From Actinomortierella ambigua (taxonomy: Eukaryota; Mortierellomycota; Mortierellomycetes; Mortierellales; Mortierellaceae): a stretch of DNA of 40,704 nucleotides. This document shows positions 31,322-40,704 of this stretch, one piece after another (position 1 is the first letter of the stretch; each line of letters starts with the position of its first letter). The position numbers were made by a program, and so were the translations under genes. Below the pieces are notes generated by a model. It ran no database searches. It saw only the letters and a program-made list of their open reading frames with translations, and was not told the origin of the DNA. The stretch lies in contig JAAAJB010000191.1 in assembly GCA_016098155.1 (NCBI GenBank), forward strand, positions 1-40,704. Reading direction: 5' to 3'.

Positions 31322-31398
31322 AAAAAAAAAAAAAAAAAAACTCTTGGTGCCCATGTGCTTGTGTCCACCTTGTCCCCTTGTCCCCTTGTCCCCTTGTT
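31322..31398. repeat. A19 run followed by TTGTCCCC tandem repeats
   Basis: Nineteen A at 31322-31340 are followed within 25 nt by three to four copies of an 8-nt unit TTGTCCCC (about 31367-31397). The function is unknown; this is a candidate strain-variable locus. Confidence 0.85.
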
Positions 31399-32388
31399 TG
31401 TCTTTGAAGCCTAAACACCCAAGGAATGAAGTAGAGAGACCGGTTCTCGCCCCTCTCTATCTCTGCCGTTCATAAGGATAGATAATGCTATTCAGCCACC
31501 GATTTTGGCAAAGATATCACGGTTCTTGTGGAGTTGTACTAGAGTTGTACAGTGGTACTGTACATTTGGATCGGAAGGAGGTGGGGTAGGAGGAGTGGAG
31601 GAAAAAAGTAAGGTGGTGGTGATGGGGATTGGGGACGCGTCGGACACACTGACACACTGAACACAACATCACATGGGAGACCTCCTTATTGGCTAGTGAT
31701 GGTTCATGTCATTGAGGGCACCATTCGCAAAAGGTTTGATTGTACCAGAGAAGAGATACATTTGGGGGTCTCGCGTCTCCCATAAATACCCCGCTGCCAC
31801 AACAGCTCCCGCCCTGTTTCGCCTTCTTTTTTTTTTTTGTTGCTTGCACAGTGAACACAGTGACATGATGGATATCTTAAGCACTTCACCCACAAGAGTG
31901 GATCAGTGCACACAAGGTGGGACAGAGTGTTACAATAGCTCTTCTCTACCTCTGCCCACCCGACCCGAGATCGGGAGAGGAAACGGCGTACCTCGACTGT
32001 TACTTTCGCGCGCAGTGAGAACTAGGAGGGTCGAGCTAGACAAGGGCGGAGTGGGCTTCACCACACTCCTGAGGAGGCTGACTGTCAAGGAACAACCGGT
32101 TTGTCGGCTCGCATTCCGTAGCGTAGATTCGATCACGCCCCTTTCTAATGGGCCAAGCGAAACGACAATGTAAGCATACCACTCCTCTTCTCCTCTCTCT
32201 CTCTCTCTCTTTCACTCTCTTTCTCTTTTCTCAACCACACCCATACCCACACCCACAAACCTTTTGCCTTTTGAACTCTCCCCTTTCTCGCTCCTTCTTT
32301 CTATCCTGTCCGGTTGTCTCTCCCTCTCTCACTCACAAACACACACACTCTCTTTATCTCCCTCGGTCCCACTCCTCTCCAACGAACA

Positions 32389-34181
32389 ATGACCGAAATT
32401 GCCAAAAAGGTTTCCATGTTCATGCAGCACATGGTGCCGAATGCTCCCATTGTCGTCGGCACAGCGCTCACCCACTACACATATGGCCCTCCACGGCCGT
32501 CGTGGTCGCTCAAGTTCCACTTGATCATGTCACTCATCCAGGGTTACACTGCTCGCATCAACGATGTCTCTCTCAAGGAGGCACAGGCTATGAGCCGTCT
32601 CAACGACGAGTATGCTCCGGTGCACAAGTGTGCGACTGCAACCGAGAGCTTGATTCCCTTGTCCTACCGCGATCAGGCTGCGGTGCATATCGACCATATC
32701 CTCAGCAAAGAAGGTGTCGATGCCGCGCGTGTCGGCTGGGATTGGAAAAACGATCCTCGAGCACAAAAGCCGTACAAGGCCGAGTGGACCGAGGTGCGCG
32801 ACAAGGACAGCAACTACAAAGAGGGGCGCACGGTGCTTTATTTGCACGGAGGTAAGCCATGAGGTCGATAGTGGCATGGTCATTCATTGTGCGTGTAGTC
32901 TCTTCTCTCTTCTCTCTCACATGCTTGCTGCTGTGCATGCTGCACCGCAAAAGAACCAAAAAAAAGGGGTGGGTAGAGAGAGGAGTATGTGGAGAGAACA
33001 ATGTCACGCCCTTGCTCAGGGACACAAAAACCAAACCTTAAAATATTTTTTTCGCCATGTTGTTTGTTTCTGGGCCCTGCTGGACAATGATCCTTCCTTT
33101 CTCATACTAGGTGGATACTTTCTCTGCTCCATCCGCACCCATCGATGGGCTACCTATCATATGGCTCGCCTAGGAGGTGCCAAGGTGTTTGGTAAGTCTA
33201 TTTATTTTTCCCTTTTCTTGTTGTGGTCACTGTCACAATATGCGAGAGACTGATCCCCCTCCTCCCGCTCTTCTTTTTTAAAATGCATGCGCTCACTGTT
33301 CTCTCGTCCGGCCGTTATCCACAGCCGTTGACTATCGCCTGGCGCCCGATAGCCCCTTCCCGGCAGCCCTGCAGGACTCTATTGCTGCGTACCTTTATCT
33401 GCTGAACCCACCGGCGGATGCTGACTTTGGGCCTATCGACCCCAAGAACATTGTCATCATGGGCGACTCTGCAGGCGGAGGCCTGACATTTGCCACTTTA
33501 CTGGCCATCAAGGACGCCGGCCTGCCCATGCCTGCCGGCATCATTGGCTGGAGCCCTTGGCTGGACCTGTTGCACTCGATGCCATCACTCATCGAAAATG
33601 CCGGTACAGACTACCTGCCTGCGGACGGATTCTCTCAGGGAGACCAAGGTTCGCTCCGCCAGCTCGCAAAGTCTATCCTCAACCTGCCAGGCGAAGACGA
33701 CTTTCACCGTCGACCGGAGCTGCCCACGATCCAGTACTATACCCAGAATGCCATGCTGGATTGCAAGTATGTCAGCCCGATCCTGGAGACGGACCTGAAG
33801 GGTGCCTGTCCCATCATGATCGTCTCGGGGGATGCGGAGATGATCCGCGACGAATCGACAGTCTTTGCCATGAGGCACGGCGGCGACCACCGCCACAACA
33901 AGGACGGACAGGGCCCCGTGATCCAGTTCCGACTCTACGACGATATGCCACATGTGTTTATGATGTTTGGCTTCCTGACGACGGCCAAGCACTCGATGAA
34001 GGAATCGGGCGACTTTATCCGTGCCGTCACCCTGGGTGGCGAGGGCCCTGGAGAGACCTCCAGGTTTGAGCGCATTGATGTTATGGGCAATCGCCGAGAA
34101 CTGGAGGACAACCCTGTTGTCGACTGGGCAGAACGCCTCGGCAAGCTTGGCGGTGGACGCAAGTTCCTTTCCAGGCTGTGA
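32389..34181 (+). CDS. HSL-family alpha/beta hydrolase (esterase/lipase)
   Basis: Three exons (32389-32851, 33111-33191, 33325-34181) give 466 residues. The oxyanion-hole motif HGGG is at residues 153-156, split by the first intron (LHGGGYFLCSIRTHRW). VDYRLAPDSPFPAAL follows, then the nucleophile elbow MGDSAGGG with Ser230. The acid lies in the SGDAEMIRDES motif (Asp351 or Glu353 are candidates) and His391 in DDMPHVF. This is the order of the hormone-sensitive-lipase type (Pfam alpha/beta hydrolase_3), which hydrolyses acyl or acetyl esters. The N-terminal 110 residues resemble the extended N terminus of fungal steryl-acetyl-hydrolase or HSL-like proteins, without a clear signal peptide. The start MTEIAKKVSM is preferred over an in-frame ATG at 32314, because the intervening sequence is CT-repeat-like leader. 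Substrate is unknown. Confidence 0.92.
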
Positions 34182-34884
34182 CAGAGGGACTGAAGCGTTT
34201 TTCATCCGCAAAATAATATATAAACATGCCTTTGATACCCCTTCTTTTCGCTTTTCCTGTGGAACATAAGACATCATATAGCGAGGAATTTCGTGTGTGT
34301 ACCCTCATGGCTCCAAGAAGCTGGGATACAAAGTTTTTGTTTGCGGCATTGTCATTTTGAGAATTCGGGCGAGCTTGCGGGCTTAGAGGATCTCGTACCA
34401 GGTACGCATTTAGACCATGCCATATTAACACTCTACCCTACCACGCCACGGAGTAGGGTACACAGCAGCGGGAATAGCAAGCACGCAAGACCCATTTTTA
34501 TAAGTCTTGGGAGGCCTGGCCTTGAGGACGTCGTTCCGTCCGCATTCTTCTCTCCTTTGTTAAATTTCTCTCGCGTCGGGAACTACCACCGTGACTACAC
34601 TACAAGCGCTCTCACCAGGCAAGTGTCGTCCGCACATAGACTTGAATGAACAATGTGGTACATAGGTGAAAGGTCGTCTCCAGTCCATTACAACAATATG
34701 TACAACAATATGTCACCCGACACTGGATCCATAAAAAAAAGCATGCGTTTCTTTCCTTTCGTTATAGATCATGAGATTCATACAGTCAGGGGGATAACAA
34801 CCCTTTCTCTTCCCATTTTCATTTATTTTTGGGCTTGGTCGTATCGCAGTGTTCGTCGTTTTTGGTCAAGAAGAGATTTTTGGA
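34182..34884. other. Convergent intergenic region
   Basis: About 700 nt between the hydrolase stop and the F-box/WD40 stop. An AT-rich AATAATATATAAAC element at about 34212-34225 could be a 3'-processing signal for the hydrolase. A direct repeat of ACAACAATATGT occurs at about 34689-34712. No gene seen. Confidence 0.5.
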
Positions 34885-37800
34885 TCAGTTTTTGTTTTTC
34901 TCTGTTTGGCGGCGAGGGCTCTGCCAAGGACTCGAAAGGGACCATCCGCCTTTGGACAGACCAAGACCAGTGAGTTGATTCTCGCTGCTAGAGTCATTAG
35001 AGCCGAACAGTCGGCTACCATCCATGGAGAAACGATGGGAAACACGCTTGCTGACAACTGTTGCCAGTCGCGAAGGGTCGGTCCTGCTCTTGAGCTTCGC
35101 GCCTGTGCTACTTTCCCCAGCGGCGGCCAGCGATGGCGCTGAGGAGAAGGAATCCACTGGTGGACTGGTAGGTCGTTGTGGCTGTTGCTGCTGCTGTTGC
35201 TGCTGCTTATGCTCGTGCACCCAAGCTGCCGACGTCGCGCGGCGGCGCAAGACGATCCGTGAAGGTGGGCTTGGAATGTACTTTGAAAAAGCCGACATGC
35301 CGGCGGATGAATTCCCATTGGAGGAAGGTGTTGATGTTGACGTCGACGTGGCCGAGCTGAACGGCTTCTTCTTCTTGCTAGCCGATTTTGAGAGGGGTGT
35401 ACTGAGCGCTTGACCATCGCTCGAGGCCGACTTCTTGCGTTGGCTTGATGAGAGGAAAGGTGATGTGGTTATCACTACTGCTGGGCGGGTAGTCGAATAC
35501 ACGGAAGAGCGGTTGCTCGAGATGACGCCATAGTCGTCAAACGGCAGGCCTTGTGGGCTACCTGTCGTGACTGACGCACCTGGCAAAGAGCTTTGTCGGC
35601 GCCAACCACCCCGGTTGCCTGCTTCTGGCGAGGATATCGGTACTGACGTTGCAAGCGCCGAAAATGTCGAGGTGACGGTCGTACCGCTTGATATGCTCGG
35701 TCGTGGTTGGTGATTTTGAACGGGGGATTCGAGAGAGGCTGTGAATGTACTAGAGCCATTGGATAGGAGTGGCGAGTGGTCTGGGGACGGCAAAGCAAAC
35801 TTGGGCACGATACTGGAGCTATTTGTGCGGTAGACAGCTGCAGCTAGCTTCCGTGGATGTCCGTTCGAACCTGCCGATGAGGGTGAAAGTGTCGCGCCCC
35901 CTGATTGTTGAGGCAACGAGCTGGTGATCACTGTAAGCCCCTTTGTGGATGAATCTTGGGTATCGTGTGCTGAAGGATGGAGTGTGGTTGGTGCCAGGAT
36001 TGTAGGTGTGGTTCGTAGAGTGGATGCGACGCAAGCTGGATCCATATGTACGACGTGAATCGAGCCGCCTGTACAGCCGACTACAAGCTTGTCCGCATCC
36101 GATTCAACACACATAACCCCCTTTCCTTGGGAGGATGGAAGTCCCTGTACTGGAATTGACTTTGGATAGAGCTGCCGGGGAACATATTCTGAGGAACCTT
36201 TGTATGCGGGAGGGTCGAGCATCTCCTTGGTGATAACGACCGCGACGAGCTTGATTGCCGAACTACGCGAGCCGAGGATCAGAAGTGGTGGTTCGTGCCG
36301 TGTGAGCTCGCCGCACCACATGTCAGTTGTCATGTTCAAGACTGTCATGAGGCTCGGCTTGACTCGTGTCTCCACAGAGTCGACGCCCTCGATCAACGAA
36401 CATGTGCTTGATGAGGCGTTACTTGCGGAATAAAAATATGATGATCCATCACGCGGAACGTTTGAATGGACGACAGTGGCCACGGCCGGAGTGGTAGGCC
36501 GTGAGGACATATCCGCTGTTGAATAGCCGGTAGATCCTGTGGGAGAGTATGGAGGAGAATGGTGATCATCGTCGTATGGAGATAGACTGTTGTCGGAGGC
36601 TTGTGACATGTTGCTTTTCGACCGCGGCCTCGTGCGTTTCCTTTGCGACCCCTTCGAATGCGGATCAAAAGGACTTTCGAGATTTTCCATCTTCCAAATG
36701 TAGACTTTCTTGTTGGTTGCCGCAAAGAGAGTTCCATCACGAAGGCACGACCACTGTAATGTCGACCCTGGCTGGACTTCAAACAACTTGACTTGATTCA
36801 GCAAGGTGCGCGAAGGAATGTCGTACACTCTCAGAGTAGCATCAATGCAGAGTGAGTACACAGTGGTGCCCACAAGGTGAACATTGAGGATCTATCAAGT
36901 GATATCAACCGCTTGGTTAGTTGGTGTCCCGCCAGTGCCCTGACTCAAGCTTCTCGACCCAGTTTTCATGTGGCGTACCATCTCATTGTGCGCTCTAAAG
37001 CTTGCAATTCTCTTCCCGGATGACCATTTCCACACGAGGACAGTTTGATCGAACCCTGCTGTAACAAGGAACCGCTCGTTCATCGCCAGTGCGCGCACCC
37101 CCTTTTGGTGACCGATCAAGGTATGCATGCATTGGGTACCATGTATGGGCCAGATTTTGACAACACTATTGGAGAATGAAAAGAAGGGAGCTTCGTTAAG
37201 AACAAAAATAAAAAGTAAGTAGACACCGCAGAGAAGAATAAAATGTGTGTAAAGCAGACATCACTTACCCAACATCTACAAAGGCAGCAACAATAACTCC
37301 GCCACCTTCCATCCTTTTGTCGACATGGAGCTCGACGCAACTGACAGCAGATCCAAGGTGCCAAATACGACTGCAGTTGCCAGTAGCTGCTTCCCAAAGA
37401 CAGACGACCTCATCATATCCGCCGCTCACGATCCACCCTGCACGATCTTTGATCGACGTGACGTAGTTTGTATGGCCATTCAACTCGTCAATGCGGACAG
37501 GCTTGCCTTTGCGCCAACTCATCTCGCGCTGATACAGCCGGCACAGTTTGTTCCAGTTTGAACGAAGAGGGTGCTCCCTAGCAATATTCATCACCTCATG
37601 GATCTGAGTAAAGCGATCGATAGCGTATCTGAGGGTGCCGTAGGTCATCACTCGTTTGTACCAGCCTTTGCACACCTAGGTGATGAAATGAAATAGACGT
37701 CGTGTGTTCTTAGTGGCAGGCGGTGAGTGTACTTTATCCTATGAGGTACATTCGAAGAATGGCATATTGACACTTACGAGACGACATGATGCAAGATCGA

Positions 37801-39390
37801 CGAAACGAAGCTGTCTCATGATTCTATCGCTCAGCTGTTCAGACATTTCATTGAAGATGTCAAACCCTTGGAGATCGCCATGATAACCAGTGATGAGCTG
37901 CTGCAATAGATAAGCTTCTCGACCTCGTACACCCTGGATGAGCATCTGAAAGCTAATTCAGTTCAGTTTCAATGGAGGAATAGTGAGTACATAGAGCTGG
38001 ATATTCGATCGACATGGATTCATTTGACATTCTTGTGAGAGGATACACGAACATACAATGCCTTTTTGATATGCCAGTCCATGTCGCGCACAAGGTCGAT
38101 GACCTGGTTTGGACGCTGTTGAAGAACCTCCACGGGCTCACACCGATCATACTTGAACCAAGTACCCTCCCATCCTCCCATGGCCTCATGAGCATCTTCG
38201 ACAAGTTCACCCTTGACCTCATTCTCGACTTCTAGTGTTTCATCGAGTGCCTCCACATCCTCCGCAAGGTGATCCGCGCCATGGTTCAATGACTGGAGCT
38301 GAGCACGCTGAACGGAGATCTTTTGAAGAATGGTGCCAAAAGAGGATGACCATGCGGCTGCACCCTCTGATCCGTTCGACACAGGGGTACAACTGGTGAA
38401 GGTCGATTGCGTGTCTTGCCGATATCGAGAGGCTCTGCCGGTTGTGGATGAGATGCTTTCGTGCGTCACCTGACGGCTATGCAATTGCGGTGGGCATTTC
38501 ACTAGGCTGCGACTGTATAAGCTTAGTGGTGTAGATGGTCGAGCTGGACTGTGGGTACGGCTATGAATAATTGCTGTATTGTTTTGGCCGTTTTTCGGTT
38601 GTCGAGGAAGATCAAGCAAAAACTCGCGCCCTGACAGCGCATTCAGGAATGCCCGAGTGCCTGGTATCGAATCACTATTGGTGTTGCAGCGTCGGTGGCC
38701 TAGGCTACTAGCAGACAATGGCGTTGAACGACAAGCCACACTGCCAGTGGTGTCGTGGTCGCGCGCTGGTGACGACAAAAGGGAGGAACATGCTGAAGAT
38801 TCGATAGATGTTTGGCGACCGTGAACAAATCGTGGAGGGCTTAAAATCAGATTGCGATATGGAGAGGGGTCCTGGTAATACCCTGTGCTTGTCAGAGGCG
38901 GTGCAAGCAGGCTAGGCATATTGGTTAATCGTGTTGGAGGCACAGGTAAAGGTGTTGCCAACGGCGCCAGCAGTGGAGAGATGACCCGAGAGTCCTGGGA
39001 GTTTGTCTGGCCATGATTTACAGACTCTGGCGAGAGTGGCTCAGCAATAAGAAGGTGGCCATATCGATGATGGTGGTGAAAGTGATTTGGGAGAGGTCGA
39101 AGATATGCGGCTACAGGGGCAGTCTCTGTTGGTGGGGTTGTAGTTTCATCATGGTCCAGCACACAGCCATCCACGGTTGACGTTGTATCCGGTATGGAGT
39201 CCATGGTAGCCGTCGTTGAAGACATATCCTCTGGGGTTGACACCGGACGGTGGGATGAATCGACAGTCAAGGCAGTGTATTGGGGTTGAATGGTGACAGA
39301 AGGAGGAATTGTTTGCGGTGGCATCAGGACCGAGGCAAGGGGATCGGACAAGGACTTCATAAATAGTGGTGGAGGGAATGCAGCTTTCAT
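34885..39390 (-). CDS. Large F-box/WD40-repeat protein
   Basis: Five exons (39390-38057, 37952-37778, 37675-37269, 37165-36979, 36891-34885) give 1369 residues in frame. A Ser/Pro/Thr-rich disordered N terminus of about 370 residues is followed by a more structured segment, including EGTWFKYDRCEPVEVLQQRP near its end. An F-box follows at about 472-515 (MSEQLSDRIMRQLRFVDLAS then CRLVCKGWYKRV), which should bind Skp1 in an SCF ubiquitin ligase. WD40 blades follow: LNGHTNYVTSIKDRAGWIVS then GGYDEVVCLWEAATG, LIGHQKGVRALAMNERFLVT then AGFDQTVLVWKWSSG, VYSLCIDATLRVYDIPS and DGTLFAATNKKVYIWKME. The C-terminal 550 residues are mostly Ser/Thr/Pro-rich with a few propeller-like pieces (DKLVVGCTGGSIHVVHMDP) and a Q-run. 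The likely role is substrate recognition for ubiquitylation, like Cdc4/Met30/Pof1, but far longer. The start at 39390 is chosen because the upstream extension of the frame is CT-repeat encoded. Confidence 0.88.
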
Positions 39391-40704
39391 TATGCGTGCC
39401 CTTTTGGCTTTGTTGGGTGGGTTGCTCGTTTGATGCAGGCTATTATCGTTGGCTAGCGAATGCTGAATAAATGTGGGAGTTGCAAGCGGGGGTACCAAGG
39501 TTAGTCGCAGCGAAGGAAGGCAGGGTGAAGGGTTGGCGACAGCAGCCAAGAAGAGAGAGAGAGGGAGAAAGAGAGAGAGAGGGAGAGAAAGAAGGTGAGG
39601 GCTAGCGAGAGAGAGAGAGAGAGAAAAAAAGACAAAAAAAAAGGAAATGACCTTGCAGCTCTCACAACCCAGACGGTGCATGCGTCTGTCACTAGGGATC
39701 TCCTTTCCGACTTTGGACTTTTTACAGATCTGATGGAAAGGGAGAAGAAGTCCTATTGGAAGGAGGCTCTATGCACATCCAACTATGCTGAGGTGTTTGG
39801 AAGAGACGCGATGGGCAAGGCAGAGAATTCGGGCAATATATGGGAAAACGAAAGTGGGGACCAAGGTGTGTGTGGCGTCTTGCTGACAGTCCAGGAGAGG
39901 ATGGGTTTTCTTGGAGAGGTCTTCAGGAGTGACCCAGGTGCGCTGACATGAATTTATGTCGACCGTCTTCCGTGACAAAACTGATACTGGCTGGCTGCGT
40001 GGTGGAGAATGACCAGTGAAAACAAAAAAGAACAAAGAGAGATAGATAGAGAAAGAGCTATGTATGCGGCAAGGGCACCGTTTCTGAGCAACCCGTACAT
40101 ACGTATCCTGTCAATTGTCATCCAATCCTGATGCTCTTCGCATTGTCCAAGCGGAAAGGACGGATAAAAATATTTGTGAACACATGAGAGCCGGGAGAGA
40201 GAGTGAGAGAGAGTGTGTGTGTGTGAGAGAGACTGTACGTGTGTGTGTGTGTGTGTCTGGGACGGGTGAGAGTGAAAGAGAGCGACGAGGGTGAGGAGGG
40301 GCTGGTGAGCGAAAGAGAAAAATAAAGAAATTCAGGAGGCAGCCCCTCCCATTGAGAAGCAACACTGCTTCAGGAGGCACTTCAGTCGCAAGACACACGT
40401 CTGCATGGCGCTACAAAAGCATGTCCGAGTCGAGCTGCAATGTGGTTTGGCACCTCTGCCAATTCCTTTGGTCATTCTCCCCTGCTTTCGCTCAGATAGC
40501 ACTCTCGTCCCCAAACGGCACCCGAAGTAGTGTACTCCCGCTTTTGTCTGACAATCCCCTTCCTTTACCCTGCTATCCGTGCAGAAAAGACCTAGCACGT
40601 CTCTGACCACCACTGGCGATAATGGCAACACGTTTTAGAAGCACGAGGCAGCACGATAGACCATATCGGCTGCGAAAAAGGAGTGCATCCTGGCCAAAAA
40701 AAAA
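39391..40704. other. 5' flank of the F-box/WD40 gene, no further gene seen
   Basis: Contains GA repeats at 39556-39630 (TC-rich on the sense strand), and GA and GT microsatellites at 40196-40258. Frames here are short and without recognisable motifs. The window ends in an A-run. Confidence 0.55.
40196..40258. repeat. Compound GA/GT microsatellite
   Basis: GA-rich repeats pass into GTGTGTGTG (about 40213-40224), then GAGAGA, then a second GT run (about 40239-40256). A compound dinucleotide repeat in non-coding DNA. Confidence 0.9.

Larger units (their letters stand above)
29964..32388. other. Long intergenic spacer between permease and hydrolase genes
   Basis: About 2.4 kb between two divergent starts. 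It holds T-tracts (30063-30075, 30090-30100), CA-rich repeats (30150-30185), a (TC)n microsatellite, an A19 run and TTGTCCCC repeats. A C/T-rich leader at about 32176-32385 precedes the hydrolase ATG. A frame at 31706-32173 (155 codons) has no recognisable family. I see no supported gene. Confidence 0.5.

Noticed and set aside
32314..32388. Upstream in-frame ATG for the hydrolase
   Set aside because: The 25 extra residues come from CT/CA-repeat leader sequence and have no family match; MTEIAKK is preferred.
32148..32855. 235-codon ORF overlapping the hydrolase's first exon
   Set aside because: It is a shifted frame of the hydrolase coding sequence, rich in Ser, His and Arg from CT repeats, with no motif.
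39391..39681. N-terminal extension of the F-box/WD40 ORF by 97 codons
   Set aside because: The added residues are mostly Ser/Leu/Phe runs encoded by CT/GA microsatellite, typical of a 5' leader. MKAAFPPPLF at 39390 is a more natural start.
1..40704. tRNA, rRNA, CRISPR or telomere repeats
   Set aside because: By eye I found no convincing tRNA T-loop/anticodon arrangement, no rRNA-like conserved blocks, no regularly spaced repeats and no TTAGGG-type arrays. This was not a computed search.

Overview
The window reads as nuclear DNA of a filamentous, early-diverging fungus. Ten protein genes are visible on both strands. Nearly all are split by short GT-AG introns (mostly about 55-220 nt, longest about 710 nt), and they encode typical fungal families: Avl9, an Erv29/SURF4 cargo receptor, a Uga4-type permease, an F-box/WD40 protein and a CREB-type bZIP. 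Poly-Q, poly-A and Ser/Thr-rich disordered tails, long homopolymers and CT-rich 5' flanks are frequent. Decayed transposase-like sequence recalls repetitive ORFs I associate with Mortierellomycota. That placement is an inference; 'fungus' is secure. I saw no bacterial operons, tRNA, rRNA or CRISPR.

Left part (1-13 kb). A G24 tract is followed by an AVL9 late-secretory gene (minus, 11 exons) and a divergent RCC1-repeat gene with a probable mitochondrial presequence (plus). Next come a two-exon CsbD-like stress protein (minus), an ERV29/SURF4 ER cargo receptor ending in a KKxx signal (minus), and a 544-residue bZIP regulator (minus) whose leucine zipper holds a 24-residue tandem duplication.

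Middle (13-25.5 kb). A 3.6-kb gene-poor stretch carries a frameshifted, stop-interrupted transposase-like relic and, near the next gene, a perfect 21-nt palindrome. It is followed by a CECR2-like DDT/WHIM/PHD chromatin protein (plus), an ACC-synthase-like PLP enzyme (plus) and, tail to tail with it, a single-pass membrane protein with a Pro/Thr/Ser-rich ectodomain and a large Tyr/Gln/Ala-rich cytosolic tail (minus).

Right part (25.5-40.7 kb). A second gene-poor stretch carries further decayed coding sequence and a perfect hairpin. A five-exon GABA/amino-acid permease (minus) follows, then a 2.4-kb spacer with microsatellites, a three-exon HSL-type alpha/beta hydrolase (plus), and a 1369-residue F-box/WD40 protein (minus) transcribed toward it.

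The genes do not form an obvious pathway or cluster. The arrangement looks like ordinary euchromatin. A loose secretory theme (Avl9, Erv29) is probably coincidental. The most unusual features are the transposase relics, the bZIP zipper duplication, several 23-35-nt exons, and the low-complexity-tailed membrane protein.
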